From Nocardioides bruguierae (lineage in GTDB: Bacteria > Actinomycetota > Actinomycetes > Propionibacteriales > Nocardioidaceae), in the NCBI RefSeq assembly GCF_023656415.1, contig NZ_JAMOIL010000033.1:1-48702 (forward strand): a stretch of DNA of 48,702 nt. The letters are read 5' to 3'. Shown in pieces: positions 6,001 through 15,089 of this stretch (positions are counted from its first letter, which is position 1; each line of letters opens with the position of its first letter). The translations under genes were made by a program, and so were the position numbers. Under the pieces are notes generated by a model. It made no database searches. It had not been told where the DNA came from and saw only the letters and a program-made list of their open reading frames with translations.

Positions 6001-7875
6001 ATGACCGACGCGCTGACCGACCTGCTCCGCCAGCCCCACCACGACGGGTCCCCGCTCTACTGCGACGCCGAGACCCCGACGATCGGCTGGGCGGTCAAGG
6101 TGCGCGTCCGCACCGACCCCGACGACCCGACCACCCAGATGTGGATACGGACGACGTACGACGCCGAGCCGGTCTACCACCAGTGCGTCCAGGTGCAGCG
6201 TGACGGCCTGCCCGCGGGGTCGACGTGGTGGGAGGGCGAGCTGCCGGTGCACAACCCGGTCACCCACTACCGGTTCCTGCTGGCCGACGCCGAGGAGAAC
6301 CAGTCCTGGCTGACGGCGGCCGGGGTGGTCACCCACGACCCGGCCGACGCGCTCGACTTCAAGCTCTCCACCCACGCCGAGGCACCGGCCTGGGGCCGCG
6401 AGGCGGTCGTCTACCAGATCTTCCCCGACCGGTTCGCCCGCTCCGCGGCCGCCGACGAGCGTCCGACCCCGCACTGGGCCGTGCCGGCGGAGTGGGACGA
6501 CACGGTCGTCTTCGAGGGCACCGACCCCCGCACCCCGCTGCAGTTCTTCGGCGGCGACCTCGACGGCGTCACCGAGCACCTCGACCACGTCGCCGACCTG
6601 GGCGTCACGGTGCTCTACACGACGCCGGTCTTCCCCGGTGAGTCCAACCACCGCTACAACGCCTCCACCTTCGACGGCATCGACCCGCTGCTCGGCGGCG
6701 ACGAGGCGTTCGAGCGGCTCTCGCACGCGGTGCACGACAAGGGCATGCGGCTGCTCGGCGACCTCACCACCAACCACACCGGCGACACCCACGAGTGGTT
6801 CCAGCAGGCCGCCGCCGACGAGGACGCCCCCACCCGCGACTGGTACTGCTTCCGCCCGCAGGGCGGCTACGAGACCTGGATGGGCCACCACACCCTGCCC
6901 AAGCTCAACTACCAGAACACCGACATGCGCGCCGCGATGGTCGAGGGCCCCGACTCGGTGGTCGCCCGCTGGCTGCGGCCCCCGTTCGACGTGGACGGCT
7001 GGCGCATCGACGTCGCCAACATGACCGGCCGCCTCGGGGTCGTCGACGGCGCCCACGACGCCGCCCGCGCGGTGCGCCGCACCGCCGAGGCCGAGCGCGC
7101 GGATGCCTGGGTCATCGGCGAGCACAACCACGACGCCTCCGCCGACCTGGACGGCGACGGCTGGCACGGCACCATGAACTACTCCGGCTTCTCCTGGCCC
7201 GTGTGGTCGTGGCTGCGCCACCCCGACACCCCCGCCCGCCCGTTCGGCCGCCCGCTCGCGGTGCCGCGCCGCGGCGGCTCGGAGGTGCTCACCAGCCTGC
7301 GCGAGTTCGCCGCCCGCTACGGCTGGCGCGCCACCGCGCAGTCGTGGAACATCCTCGGCTCCCACGACTCCGCCCGCATCCGCACCCAGGTGGGCGGGGA
7401 CGCGGCGGTGCACCGCGTCGCCGCGGGCCTGCAGTTCACGCTGCCGGGCGTGCCGATGCTCTTCGCGGGGGACGAGATCGGCCTCGAGGGCGTCCTCGGC
7501 GAGGACTCGCGCCGCACCATGCCCTGGCACCGCCCCGAGTCGTGGGACACCGCCACCCTCGACGCCTACCGCGCCCTGGCCGGGCTGCGGACCTCCACGC
7601 CCGCCCTGACCCGGGGCAGCCTGCGCTGGGCGCACGCGGACGAGGACACGCTGGTGTTCGTGCGCGAGCACCCCGCCGGCTCGGTGCTGGTGGCCGCGCG
7701 CCGGGCCGCGGGCGACGCGGTGGCCCTGCCGGCGTCCGCGATGCTCACCGGTGCCGACGAGATCGCCGGCGACCTGCTGCTCTCCACCGAGAAGGGTGCC
7801 GCGGACCTGAAGGTCCGCAAGGGCACCGTGCAGCTGCCCGCGGGCGGACCGGGGCTCACCGTCTGGAGCCTGTGA
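6001..7875 (+). CDS. GH13 alpha-glycosidase (neopullulanase/cyclomaltodextrinase-like)
   Basis: The 624-residue cytoplasmic enzyme probably hydrolyses alpha-glucan oligosaccharides. Residues ~1-125 form an N-terminal beta-domain of the type found in cyclomaltodextrinase and neopullulanase. A (beta/alpha)8 barrel follows, with all four GH13 regions: DLTTNH (D254-H259), GWRIDVAN with nucleophile D337, IGEHNH with acid/base E374, and GSHDSAR with D456. The canonical NHD of region IV is SHD here. A C-terminal beta domain closes the protein. There is no signal peptide. It is the first intact chromosomal gene right of the broken tRNA. Confidence 0.9.
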   Translation: MTDALTDLLRQPHHDGSPLYCDAETPTIGWAVKVRVRTDPDDPTTQMWIRTTYDAEPVYHQCVQVQRDGLPAGSTWWEGELPVHNPVTHYRFLLADAEENQSWLTAAGVVTHDPADALDFKLSTHAEAPAWGREAVVYQIFPDRFARSAAADERPTPHWAVPAEWDDTVVFEGTDPRTPLQFFGGDLDGVTEHLDHVADLGVTVLYTTPVFPGESNHRYNASTFDGIDPLLGGDEAFERLSHAVHDKGMRLLGDLTTNHTGDTHEWFQQAAADEDAPTRDWYCFRPQGGYETWMGHHTLPKLNYQNTDMRAAMVEGPDSVVARWLRPPFDVDGWRIDVANMTGRLGVVDGAHDAARAVRRTAEAERADAWVIGEHNHDASADLDGDGWHGTMNYSGFSWPVWSWLRHPDTPARPFGRPLAVPRRGGSEVLTSLREFAARYGWRATAQSWNILGSHDSARIRTQVGGDAAVHRVAAGLQFTLPGVPMLFAGDEIGLEGVLGEDSRRTMPWHRPESWDTATLDAYRALAGLRTSTPALTRGSLRWAHADEDTLVFVREHPAGSVLVAARRAAGDAVALPASAMLTGADEIAGDLLLSTEKGAADLKVRKGTVQLPAGGPGLTVWSL

Positions 7876-7912
7876 GGCGGAGATCCTCGGCGCCGCCGCG
7901 TACCCTGCCCGA

Positions 7913-9139
7913 GTGGCACTGAGGATCGTCGCCGCCCGGCCGGACCCGGCCATCGTGCGGCTGCCGTGGTCGACCCCGCTCGAGGAGTGGGGCGAGGAGT
8001 TCGTCGTCCCCCTGCCCCGCGGCCTCTCGCGGCACGTGGTGCGCACGGTGCGCCTCGGGCAGCGGGTCTACGCGGTCAAGGAGACCCAGGAGCCGATCGC
8101 GTTCCGCGAGTACCAGATGCTGCGCGACCTCCAGCGCATCGCGATCCCGTCGGTGGTGCCGCAGGGCGTCGTCACGGGCCGGGTGGACGCCGACGGCGAG
8201 CCGCTGCCCGCGGCGCTGCTCACCGAGCACCTGCAGTTCTCCCTGCCCTACCGCAGCCTCTTCACCCACGGCGCCCGCCGCACCAGCCTGCCCCAGCTCG
8301 TCGACGCCCTCGTCGTCCTGCTGGTGCGCCTGCACCTCACGGACTTCTACTGGGGCGACGTGTCGCTCTCCAACGTGCTGTTCCGGCGCAGCGCCGGCGA
8401 GCTGGCCGCCTACCTGGTCGACGCCGAGACCGGCGAGCTCAAGACCACCCTATCGCCGGCCCTGCGCGAGCACGACCTCACCGTGGCCTGCGAGAACGTC
8501 TTCGCCGAGCTGCTCGACCTGCAGGCCTCGCGCGCCATCGACGACGTCGACCCGTGGGACGTCGTCGACCTCCTGCGCAGCCGCTACACCGCGCTGTGGG
8601 ACGAGCTGACCGGCACCGAGGCGTTCTCCGCCGACGAGATCTGGCGGATCGAGGCCCGCATCGAGCGCCTGAACTCGATGGGCTTCGACGTCGAGGAGCT
8701 CGACATCGTCACCGACATCGACGGTGACGAGGTGCGCATCAGCCCCCGCGTCGTCGAGCTGGGCCACCACCGACGCGAGCTGCAGTCGCTCACCGGCCTG
8801 GACGTCGAGGACAACCAGGCTCGGCGGCTGCTCAACGACATCGCCGCCTACACCGCCAGCCGCGACCTGGGCCGCGAGGACCGCACGCTCGTGGCCGCCC
8901 GCTGGATGAGCGAGGTCTACGAGCCCGTCACCACGATGATCCCGGCCGACCAGCGCGGCAAGCTGGAGCCGGCCGAGTTCTTCCACGAGGTGCTCGAGCA
9001 CCGCTGGTACCTCTCCGAGCAGGCGGGCCACCACGTCCGCATCCGGGACGCGGCGGCCGACTACATCCGCACGCAGCTGCACGAGAAGCCCGAGGAGGCG
9101 CTCGCCGTCGACCCCGACGCCGAGCAGCCGGAGGTCTGA
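7913..9139 (+). CDS. DUF4032 kinase-like protein
   Basis: The 408-residue protein matches the actinobacterial DUF4032 family. The N-terminal half has a protein-kinase-like fold: VYAVKE gives a likely ATP-binding Lys, DFYWGDVSLSNVLF (D149, N154) resembles a catalytic loop, and YLVDAETGE resembles the metal-binding Asp region. The C-terminal half is the DUF4032 domain. The substrate is unknown. The GTG start has TACCCT 6 nt upstream, which fits a leaderless mRNA. The gene converges on the phosphoesterase gene 18 bases downstream. Confidence 0.85.
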   Translation: MALRIVAARPDPAIVRLPWSTPLEEWGEEFVVPLPRGLSRHVVRTVRLGQRVYAVKETQEPIAFREYQMLRDLQRIAIPSVVPQGVVTGRVDADGEPLPAALLTEHLQFSLPYRSLFTHGARRTSLPQLVDALVVLLVRLHLTDFYWGDVSLSNVLFRRSAGELAAYLVDAETGELKTTLSPALREHDLTVACENVFAELLDLQASRAIDDVDPWDVVDLLRSRYTALWDELTGTEAFSADEIWRIEARIERLNSMGFDVEELDIVTDIDGDEVRISPRVVELGHHRRELQSLTGLDVEDNQARRLLNDIAAYTASRDLGREDRTLVAARWMSEVYEPVTTMIPADQRGKLEPAEFFHEVLEHRWYLSEQAGHHVRIRDAAADYIRTQLHEKPEEALAVDPDAEQPEV

Positions 9140-9157
9140 GCGCCCCGCCTCCGGTCC

Positions 9158-10939
9158 TCAGCGGGTGGCGGACGGGCTCTCGGTCGGGCCGTCGTTGCTG
9201 TCCGGGGTCGCCGTGGCGGCGCCCGAGCTGGTCGGCACCGTGTCGGTGGCGACGCCCTCGTTCGGGTCCTCGCCCTCGGCCTCGGCGGCCGCCTCGGCCT
9301 CCTCGGTGGCGGTGTCGACGTCCGCGTCGAGCCCGCTGAGCCGCACGTAGTCCTCCACGTCCCACGAGCCGTCCGTCTGCAGCACCACGCCCTGGATGCC
9401 CACCGGCACGCCGTCGCGGTACGTCAGCAGCGTCATCTGCGCCTCGCGCCGGGGCTTGGAGCCGAGCGCGATCGCGTAGGCGGCACCGCCGGTGGTGCCG
9501 GTGGTGAACGAGTAGCCCAGCTCGCCGTTCTCCCCGAGCACGGCCGTCGGGCCCTCCTCGACGTGGGTGTGCCCACCGAGCACGAGGTCGACGCAACCGC
9601 GCTCCAGCGCCGGGTCGCCCATGTTCGCGTCGTGCACGAGCAGCGTGGTCACCCGCTCCTCGGAGTCGCAGGCGGCGTCGGCGATGCGGTCCGCGACCTC
9701 GGAGAACGACAGTCCCGACTCGTCGCGCCAGTTGCCCAGGCCCGAGGCCCGCGGGTCGGCGGTGCCGAGCAGCGTCGAGCCGGCCGGACCCTCGATGATC
9801 TGGCCGTCGAGCACGGTCCAGCCGAGGTCGGCGAGGTAGGTGGAGACGAACGTGCCGTTGTCGTGGTTGCCGGAGACGGAGAACCGGGGCAGGTCGGAGA
9901 AGGCGGCCTGGAGGGAGTCCAGGGAGAACGCCTCCCAGGTGGAGCCGGTGGACGTGTCGTCGCCGGCGTCCATCACCGCGGTGGCGCCGCCGGCGTCCCC
10001 GACCGCCCGGGCCACGGCGTCCATGCCGACGTTGTCGTGCCGGTCGGAGACCAGGAGCACGACCTGCTCGCCCTCGAGCGGGGTGCGGACCGGCAGGTCG
10101 GCGGCGTCCTCGGCCGCGGCGTCGTAGAACGCCTTGGACTTGTCGTAGGTGTCGATCGCGGACTCGATGAGCCGCTGGGTCTGGTTGGTGGTCACGTCGC
10201 CGCGGATCTCCACGCCGTCGAGCTCGGCGGCCACCGCGCTGGGCAGGGTCACCTCGTCGCCCAGGAAGTCCTGCACGCTCTCCCAGGAGCGGTCGTCGGT
10301 GACCCGGCCGTCGTCCGGCCACCACGGCTGCCACCAGCCGAGCACCAACGCCACCGTCACGACGCCGGCCACCGCCCCCTGCCGGGTCGGGATCGCCCGA
10401 CGCAGCTCACCGCGGCGCCGGCGACCCAGGACGAGCACCACCACGACCGGGAGCAGGCCCACGACCGCGCCGCGCAGCAGCGACTCCTGGGCCAGGTCCA
10501 CCAGCTCGCCGCGGATCTTCGCCTCGACGCCGTCGGGCGCCGAGGCGAGGTAGGCGTACCGCTTGACCAGCTCGGAGGTGCTGGACGCCTCGGTCTTGCC
10601 GAGCTGGAGGTCGATGCCCAGCGGGGTGCCGGTGGCCAGGCGCAGGTCCGGCAGCACCGGGCCGGTGCGCAGCAGGACGTACCCGCTCAGCGTCGGGGTC
10701 AGCACCGTGTCGTGGCTGGCCAGGCTGACCTCGCGCTCGGAGCCCAGGAAGATCAGCACGGACGCCGGTGCGGCCACCGCCAGCCAGATCGCCGCGAGCA
10801 CGCCGATGAACGCCGTGCGGCGCCGCCGGCTGTGCGGGCCGGGGGCGTGGTGCGCGGCGTGGGTGGTGGGGTGCTGGGTGGGGTCCGGCTCCGCAGGTTC
10901 CGGGGTGACCTGCGGCTCGGTCTCAGGGGTGTCCGGCAT
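9158..10939 (-). CDS. Membrane-anchored calcineurin-like metallophosphoesterase
   Basis: The 593-residue protein has an acidic/Pro-rich N-terminal tail, transmembrane helices at about 43-66, 155-172 and 188-205, and a soluble metallophosphoesterase domain. Metal-binding motifs are in order: SDRHD (D299, H301), GDD (326-328), GNHD (357-360), VHD (H436) and GGHTH (456-459). The C-terminus is a low-complexity E/A/T tail. The enzyme is probably held at the outer face of the membrane. The substrate is not evident; candidates are phosphodiesters or wall-linked phosphates. Confidence 0.85.
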   Translation of the reverse strand: MPDTPETEPQVTPEPAEPDPTQHPTTHAAHHAPGPHSRRRRTAFIGVLAAIWLAVAAPASVLIFLGSEREVSLASHDTVLTPTLSGYVLLRTGPVLPDLRLATGTPLGIDLQLGKTEASSTSELVKRYAYLASAPDGVEAKIRGELVDLAQESLLRGAVVGLLPVVVVLVLGRRRRGELRRAIPTRQGAVAGVVTVALVLGWWQPWWPDDGRVTDDRSWESVQDFLGDEVTLPSAVAAELDGVEIRGDVTTNQTQRLIESAIDTYDKSKAFYDAAAEDAADLPVRTPLEGEQVVLLVSDRHDNVGMDAVARAVGDAGGATAVMDAGDDTSTGSTWEAFSLDSLQAAFSDLPRFSVSGNHDNGTFVSTYLADLGWTVLDGQIIEGPAGSTLLGTADPRASGLGNWRDESGLSFSEVADRIADAACDSEERVTTLLVHDANMGDPALERGCVDLVLGGHTHVEEGPTAVLGENGELGYSFTTGTTGGAAYAIALGSKPRREAQMTLLTYRDGVPVGIQGVVLQTDGSWDVEDYVRLSGLDADVDTATEEAEAAAEAEGEDPNEGVATDTVPTSSGAATATPDSNDGPTESPSATR

Positions 10940-11014
10940 AGACCGTCCACGGTACGCGCGCGCACCCGGCGACCGCGCATCCGTTCACGGAAGCGTCACA
11001 CGCGTCGGTCGCTG

Positions 11015-11099
11015 CCGGTCGTCGAGGTGCCAGGCCGGCCACGCTCCACCGGTCGTCGAGGTGCGAGGAGCGCCGGCGACGAGCCACGAGACGCCCGCA
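11015..11099. repeat. Dispersed intergenic repeat, copy A plus a partial copy
   Basis: CCGGTCGTCGAGGTGC occurs at 11015-11030 and again as the start of a ~51-base unit at 11049-11099, which continues through GAGCCACGAGAC. The inverse orientation of the longer unit recurs at 27267-27319 with only a few mismatches. Both copies are intergenic. Confidence 0.7.
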
Positions 11100-11201
11100 C
11101 CCACCCAGGGCGCGCGCCACGGACAGGGTGGGCGCCACGGACAGGTGCGGCGATCTCGAGGCTCGGCCGTAGCCGGCCTCACACCTCGATCACCGGTGAC
11201 G

Positions 11202-12152
11202 TCAGCCGCGCAGGCGGGCGACCTCGTACAGCGCCACGGAGGCGGCGACTCCGGCGTTGAGCGACTCCACCGAGTTCACCATCGGGATGGAGACGAGCTG
11301 GTCGCAGGTCTCGGCCACGAGCCGGGAGATGCCGTTGCCCTCGGAGCCGACCACGACGACCAGGGGGCCGTCGGCGAGGTCGAGTCCGGTGATCTGCGCG
11401 TCGCCGTCGGCGGCCAGGCCGACGACCATGCAGCCCTCGTCCTGGTAGGCCTTGATCTGGCGGGTCAGGTTCACGGTCTGGGCGACCGGGATGCGTGAGG
11501 CGGCACCGGCCGAGGTCTTCCACGCCGAGGCCGTCATGCCGGCGGCACGACGCTCGGGGATGACGACGCCGTGGGCGCCGAACGCGGCGGCCGAGCGGAC
11601 GATCGCACCGAGGTTGCGGGGGTCGGTGACCGAGTCGAGCATGACGATCAGCGGCTGCTGGTTCTCGTCCTTGGCACGGTTGAGCAGGTCGTCCGGGTGG
11701 GCGTACTCGTAGGCCGGGATGCGCGCGGCGAGGCCCTGGTGGACGGCGCCGAAGGTGAGCCGGTCGAGCTCGGTGCGGCTGACCTCCATCAGCGCGATGC
11801 CGCGGTCGGCGGCCATCTCGAACGCCTCGCGCAGGCGGTTGTCCCGCTCGGCGCCCTCGGCCACGAAGACCGCGTTGACCGGGACGCCCTCGCGCAGCGC
11901 CTCGACGACGGGGTTGCGCCCGGCGATCCACTCGACGTCGGTGGTCTTGCGACCGCCGCGCTGCGGGCGCTTGTTGGCCTCGCGCTGCTTGGCGGCCTCG
12001 GCCTTGAACGCCTTGTGGTACGGGCGGTCCTTGGCCTTGGGGGTCGGGCCCTTGCCCTCGAGCCCGCGGCGGACGCGGCCGCCGGACCCGGCGGTCGGGT
12101 TGCCCTTGCCCGTCTTCTTGATGGCGCCTCGGCGCTGGGAGTTACCGGCCAT
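11202..12152 (-). CDS. rlmB: 23S rRNA (guanosine-2'-O-)-methyltransferase RlmB (TrmH/SpoU family)
   Basis: The 316-residue protein has a basic, Lys/Arg/Gly-rich N-terminal extension (1-70), a SpoU substrate-binding domain (WIAGRNPVVEAL, about 75-150) and a knotted SPOUT methyltransferase domain. The three SpoU motifs are present: DSVTDPRNLGAIVRSA, VVVGSEGNGISRL and IPMVNSVESLNAGVAASVALYE. It 2'-O-methylates a guanosine in 23S rRNA using S-adenosylmethionine. It starts 3 bases after cysS stops, so the two are an operon, as in mycobacteria. The N-terminal extension is longer than in enterobacterial RlmB but usual for actinobacteria. Confidence 0.93.
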   Translation of the reverse strand: MAGNSQRRGAIKKTGKGNPTAGSGGRVRRGLEGKGPTPKAKDRPYHKAFKAEAAKQREANKRPQRGGRKTTDVEWIAGRNPVVEALREGVPVNAVFVAEGAERDNRLREAFEMAADRGIALMEVSRTELDRLTFGAVHQGLAARIPAYEYAHPDDLLNRAKDENQQPLIVMLDSVTDPRNLGAIVRSAAAFGAHGVVIPERRAAGMTASAWKTSAGAASRIPVAQTVNLTRQIKAYQDEGCMVVGLAADGDAQITGLDLADGPLVVVVGSEGNGISRLVAETCDQLVSIPMVNSVESLNAGVAASVALYEVARLRG

Positions 12153-12155
12153 GGT

Positions 12156-13565
12156 TCACACGCTCCACTTCGGACCGTCGGGGGTGTCGGTGACCTCGAT
12201 GCCGGCCGCCTTGATCTGGTCGCGGATCGCGTCCGCGGTGGCGAAGTCCTTCGCCGCACGGGCCGCCGCGCGCTGCTCCAGCAGCCCGGCGACCAGTGCG
12301 TCCACGGCCGAGGTCAGGGCCTCGTCCGCGCCGGCGGAGGCCGCAGGGCCCCACGCCTCGTCCGCCGGGTCGAGACCCAGCACGCCCAGCATGGCCCGCA
12401 CGGCCGCGACCTGGGCGGTCACGTCGGTGCCGTCGGCCAGCAGCCGGTTGCCCTCGCGCACGGTGTCGAAGAGGACGGCGGTCGCGGCCGGCGTCCCGAG
12501 GTCGTCGTCCATCGCCGCGGCGAAGGCGTCGGGCACCTCGCCCGCGGCCACCGGCGCGGCCAGGGCGGCGTCCGCGCGCTCGAGGAACGCCTCGATGCGC
12601 TGGTAGCCCTTCGCGGCCTCCTCCAGCGCCTCGAAGGAGAACTCCACGTGGCTGCGGTAGTGCGCGGCCACGACGTAGTAGCGCAGCTCCGCGCCGCGGA
12701 AGCGCTGCAGCACCGCAGGGATCGTGAGGCTGTTGCCGAGCGACTTGCTCATCTTCTCGCCGGCGGTGGTGATCCACGCGTTGTGCATCCAGAAGGACGC
12801 GAACCCGTGGCCCGCCGCGCGCGACTGCGCGAGCTCGTTCTCGTGGTGGGGGAAGCGCAGGTCGAGCCCACCGCCGTGGATGTCGAAGGCCTCACCGAGG
12901 TACTTGCCGGCCATCGCCGAGCACTCGATGTGCCAGCCCGGGCGGCCGCGACCCCACGGGCTCGGCCAGGACGCGGTGCGCGGCTCGGTCTCGGACTTCC
13001 AGCCCTTCCAGAGGGCGAAGTCGCGGGGGTCCTTCTTGCCGCGGGGATCGGCGTCCTCGGCGGCCTCCATGTCCTCGACGCCCTGGCGGGTCAGCTCGCC
13101 GTAGGACGCCCAGGAGCGCACGTCGAAGTAGACGTCGCCGGAGCCGTCGGGCGCGGCGTAGGCGTGACCGCGCTCGATGAGGTGCTCGATCAGCTCGAGC
13201 ATCTCCGGCACGTGGCCGGTGGCCAGCGGCTCGTAGGTCGGCGGGGCGACGTTGAGCAGCGCGTAGGCACGGTCGAGCTCGCGCTTCATCGCGGCGGCGT
13301 GGGCGTACCAGGGCACGCCGTTGGCCTCGGCCTTGGTGAGGATCTTGTCGTCGATGTCGGTGACGTTGCGGACGAAGTCGACCGCGTAGCCCCGGTGCGC
13401 CAGCCAGCGGCGCAGCACGTCGAAGTTCACCGCGGAGCGCACGTGGCCCACGTGGGGCTCGCTCTGCACCGTGAGGCCGCAGACGTAGACCCCGACGCGC
13501 CCCTCGACGAGAGGGGTGAAGTCGCGGACGTCGCGGGTCGCGGTGTCGTACAGGCGCAGGCTCAC
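12156..13565 (-). CDS. cysS: Cysteinyl-tRNA synthetase
   Basis: The 469-residue class I synthetase charges tRNA-Cys. It shows the Zn-ligand C29 in YVCGLTV, the HIGH-type motif PHVGH (H38-H41), HIECSAM, HGGGLDLRFPHHENE, and the KMSKS motif (EKMSKSLGNS). The C-terminal DALR-like helical domain and small tail end in GPKW. I chose the GTG at 13565 over an ATG 13 codons upstream: TAGACT lies 7 nt before the GTG, the leaderless layout, and the protein then starts with the family's usual LRLYDTATR. rlmB follows. Confidence 0.95.
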   Translation of the reverse strand: MSLRLYDTATRDVRDFTPLVEGRVGVYVCGLTVQSEPHVGHVRSAVNFDVLRRWLAHRGYAVDFVRNVTDIDDKILTKAEANGVPWYAHAAAMKRELDRAYALLNVAPPTYEPLATGHVPEMLELIEHLIERGHAYAAPDGSGDVYFDVRSWASYGELTRQGVEDMEAAEDADPRGKKDPRDFALWKGWKSETEPRTASWPSPWGRGRPGWHIECSAMAGKYLGEAFDIHGGGLDLRFPHHENELAQSRAAGHGFASFWMHNAWITTAGEKMSKSLGNSLTIPAVLQRFRGAELRYYVVAAHYRSHVEFSFEALEEAAKGYQRIEAFLERADAALAAPVAAGEVPDAFAAAMDDDLGTPAATAVLFDTVREGNRLLADGTDVTAQVAAVRAMLGVLGLDPADEAWGPAASAGADEALTSAVDALVAGLLEQRAAARAAKDFATADAIRDQIKAAGIEVTDTPDGPKWSV

Positions 13566-13620
13566 GCAGGCCAGTCTAGGAGTGCCGACGTGTGCGGTGC
13601 TCATCGTCGCCGGTCACCCC

Positions 13621-13682
13621 GGTACGACCCACCACATTCGTGGTTCCGACCGTCCGGAACCACGCATGTGGTGGGTCGTACC
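13621..13682. repeat. 62-bp palindrome between divergent genes
   Basis: Arms 13621-13648 and 13655-13682 are 28 bp each with one mismatch and a 6-nt loop. The arm begins GGTACGACCCACC. It shares the ACGACCCA core with the palindrome at 24389-24451. It lies between cysS (-) and the C39 peptidase gene (+), so it is not a simple end-of-gene terminator. Confidence 0.75.
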
Positions 13683-13769
13683 CCGCGCCGTCGCGCCACC
13701 CCGACAAGGTTCGGTGAAGCAGACGAGGAACCTGGGGCGCACGGGACGGATGTGACGTACCGTCGACCG

Positions 13770-15065
13770 GTGCCCTCCCCCCTTCCCCGCCTGGCACCGA
13801 CCCTCCTCGCGCTGGTCCTGCCGCTCGCCCTGCTCACGCCCGCCGCCTCGCTTGCCGGAACGACGGCCGCGACGGCGGCCGACGGCGCCACCGCCGCCCG
13901 CGCCGGCACCGCGAAGATCAGCTACCGGCAGACCGACGACGGGGTGGGGTTCCGCGCCGGCCGCCTGAGCGGCACCCGCACCGCCCGCGGCGCCGTGGTG
14001 CTGGACGAGCGGACGAGCAGCACCCGGCTCGGCGGCACCCGGTACGACGTGGGGCGCTGGATCTCGCCGTGGGAGTCCACCGCCTTCGGGTTCACCGAGC
14101 TGATCGCCTCCTGGCGCGCCCGCACCCCCGGCGACAGCCTGGTGGTGGTGCAGGTGCGCGGCCGGGACGCCGACGGGGCCACGTCCTCGTGGGACACCCT
14201 GGCCCGCTGGACCTCCGGGGACCGGCACGTCCTGCGCACCACCCTCTCCGGCCAGGCCGACGACCTGGCCTCGGTCAACGTCGACACCTGGGTCGCCCGC
14301 GAGGACGCCGGGCTGCGCGGCTACCAGCTGCGGGTGAGCCTGCTGCGCCGCGCCGGCGCCCGCACCGCCTCGCCCCGGCTGAGCACGGTCGGCGCCGTGG
14401 TCAGCCGGCAGCCGGCGAGCACGCCCGCCACCAGCGCCCCCGGCGTGGTCGCCCGGGCCGGCGGACGGGTGCTGCGCGTGCCGCGCTACAGCCAGATGAT
14501 CCACGAGGGCGACTACCCGCAGTACGGCGGCGGTGGGGAGTCCTGGTGCTCGCCGACCTCCACCTCGATGGTGCTCTCCTACTACGACGCCCTGCCGCAC
14601 GCGCGCCAGTGGTCGTGGGTGGCCGACGACCACCGCAACCCCTGGGTGGACGACACGGCCCGGCGCGTCTACGACCACGGCTACCGCGGCGCCGGCAACT
14701 GGCCGTTCAACACCGCCTACGCCGGGCTGCACACCCGGGAGTCGTACGTGACCCGGCTGGCCGACCTGCGTGCGGCCGAGCGGCTCGTGGCCGCCGGGGT
14801 GCCGGTCGTCATCTCGATCGCGTTCGGGGCCGGCGAGCTCGACGGCGCCCCCATCTCCGCGAGCAACGGCCACCTGCTGGTCGTGGTCGGGTTCCGGGCC
14901 GACGGCGACGTCGTGGTCAACGACCCGGCCGCGGCCCGCAACAAGGGCGTGCGCCGCACCTACGACCGCGGCCAGCTGGAGCGGGCGTGGCTCGAGGCCT
15001 CGGGAGGCACCGCGTACGTGATCAGCGACGGCCGCGCCATGCCGCGCGGCGCGAGCTTCGCCTGA
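13770..15065 (+). CDS. Secreted C39-like (papain-like) peptidase
   Basis: The 431-residue exported protein has an N-terminal signal peptide (LAPTLLALVLPLALL ... ASLAG), a beta-rich domain of about 170 residues (VRGRDADG, WDTLARW) and a C-terminal C39-like cysteine peptidase domain. The catalytic set is C260 (ESWCSPTSTSM), H368 (SNGHLLVVVGF) and D385 (VVNDPAA). Unlike bacteriocin-transporter C39 domains it is a free secreted protein, so a role on extracellular peptides or wall is likely. The GTG at 13770 has TACCGT 6 nt upstream; GTG 13752 is an alternative that gives a more basic signal-peptide start. Confidence 0.85.
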   Translation: MPSPLPRLAPTLLALVLPLALLTPAASLAGTTAATAADGATAARAGTAKISYRQTDDGVGFRAGRLSGTRTARGAVVLDERTSSTRLGGTRYDVGRWISPWESTAFGFTELIASWRARTPGDSLVVVQVRGRDADGATSSWDTLARWTSGDRHVLRTTLSGQADDLASVNVDTWVAREDAGLRGYQLRVSLLRRAGARTASPRLSTVGAVVSRQPASTPATSAPGVVARAGGRVLRVPRYSQMIHEGDYPQYGGGGESWCSPTSTSMVLSYYDALPHARQWSWVADDHRNPWVDDTARRVYDHGYRGAGNWPFNTAYAGLHTRESYVTRLADLRAAERLVAAGVPVVISIAFGAGELDGAPISASNGHLLVVVGFRADGDVVVNDPAAARNKGVRRTYDRGQLERAWLEASGGTAYVISDGRAMPRGASFA

Positions 15066-15089
15066 CCCAGCGCCTCAGCCCGGGCCGCG

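Noticed and set aside
11571..13769. A long open frame extending the C39 peptidase upstream, antisense to rlmB and cysS
   Set aside because: It is a high-GC shadow of rlmB and cysS; the real protein begins at a signal peptide near 13752-13770.
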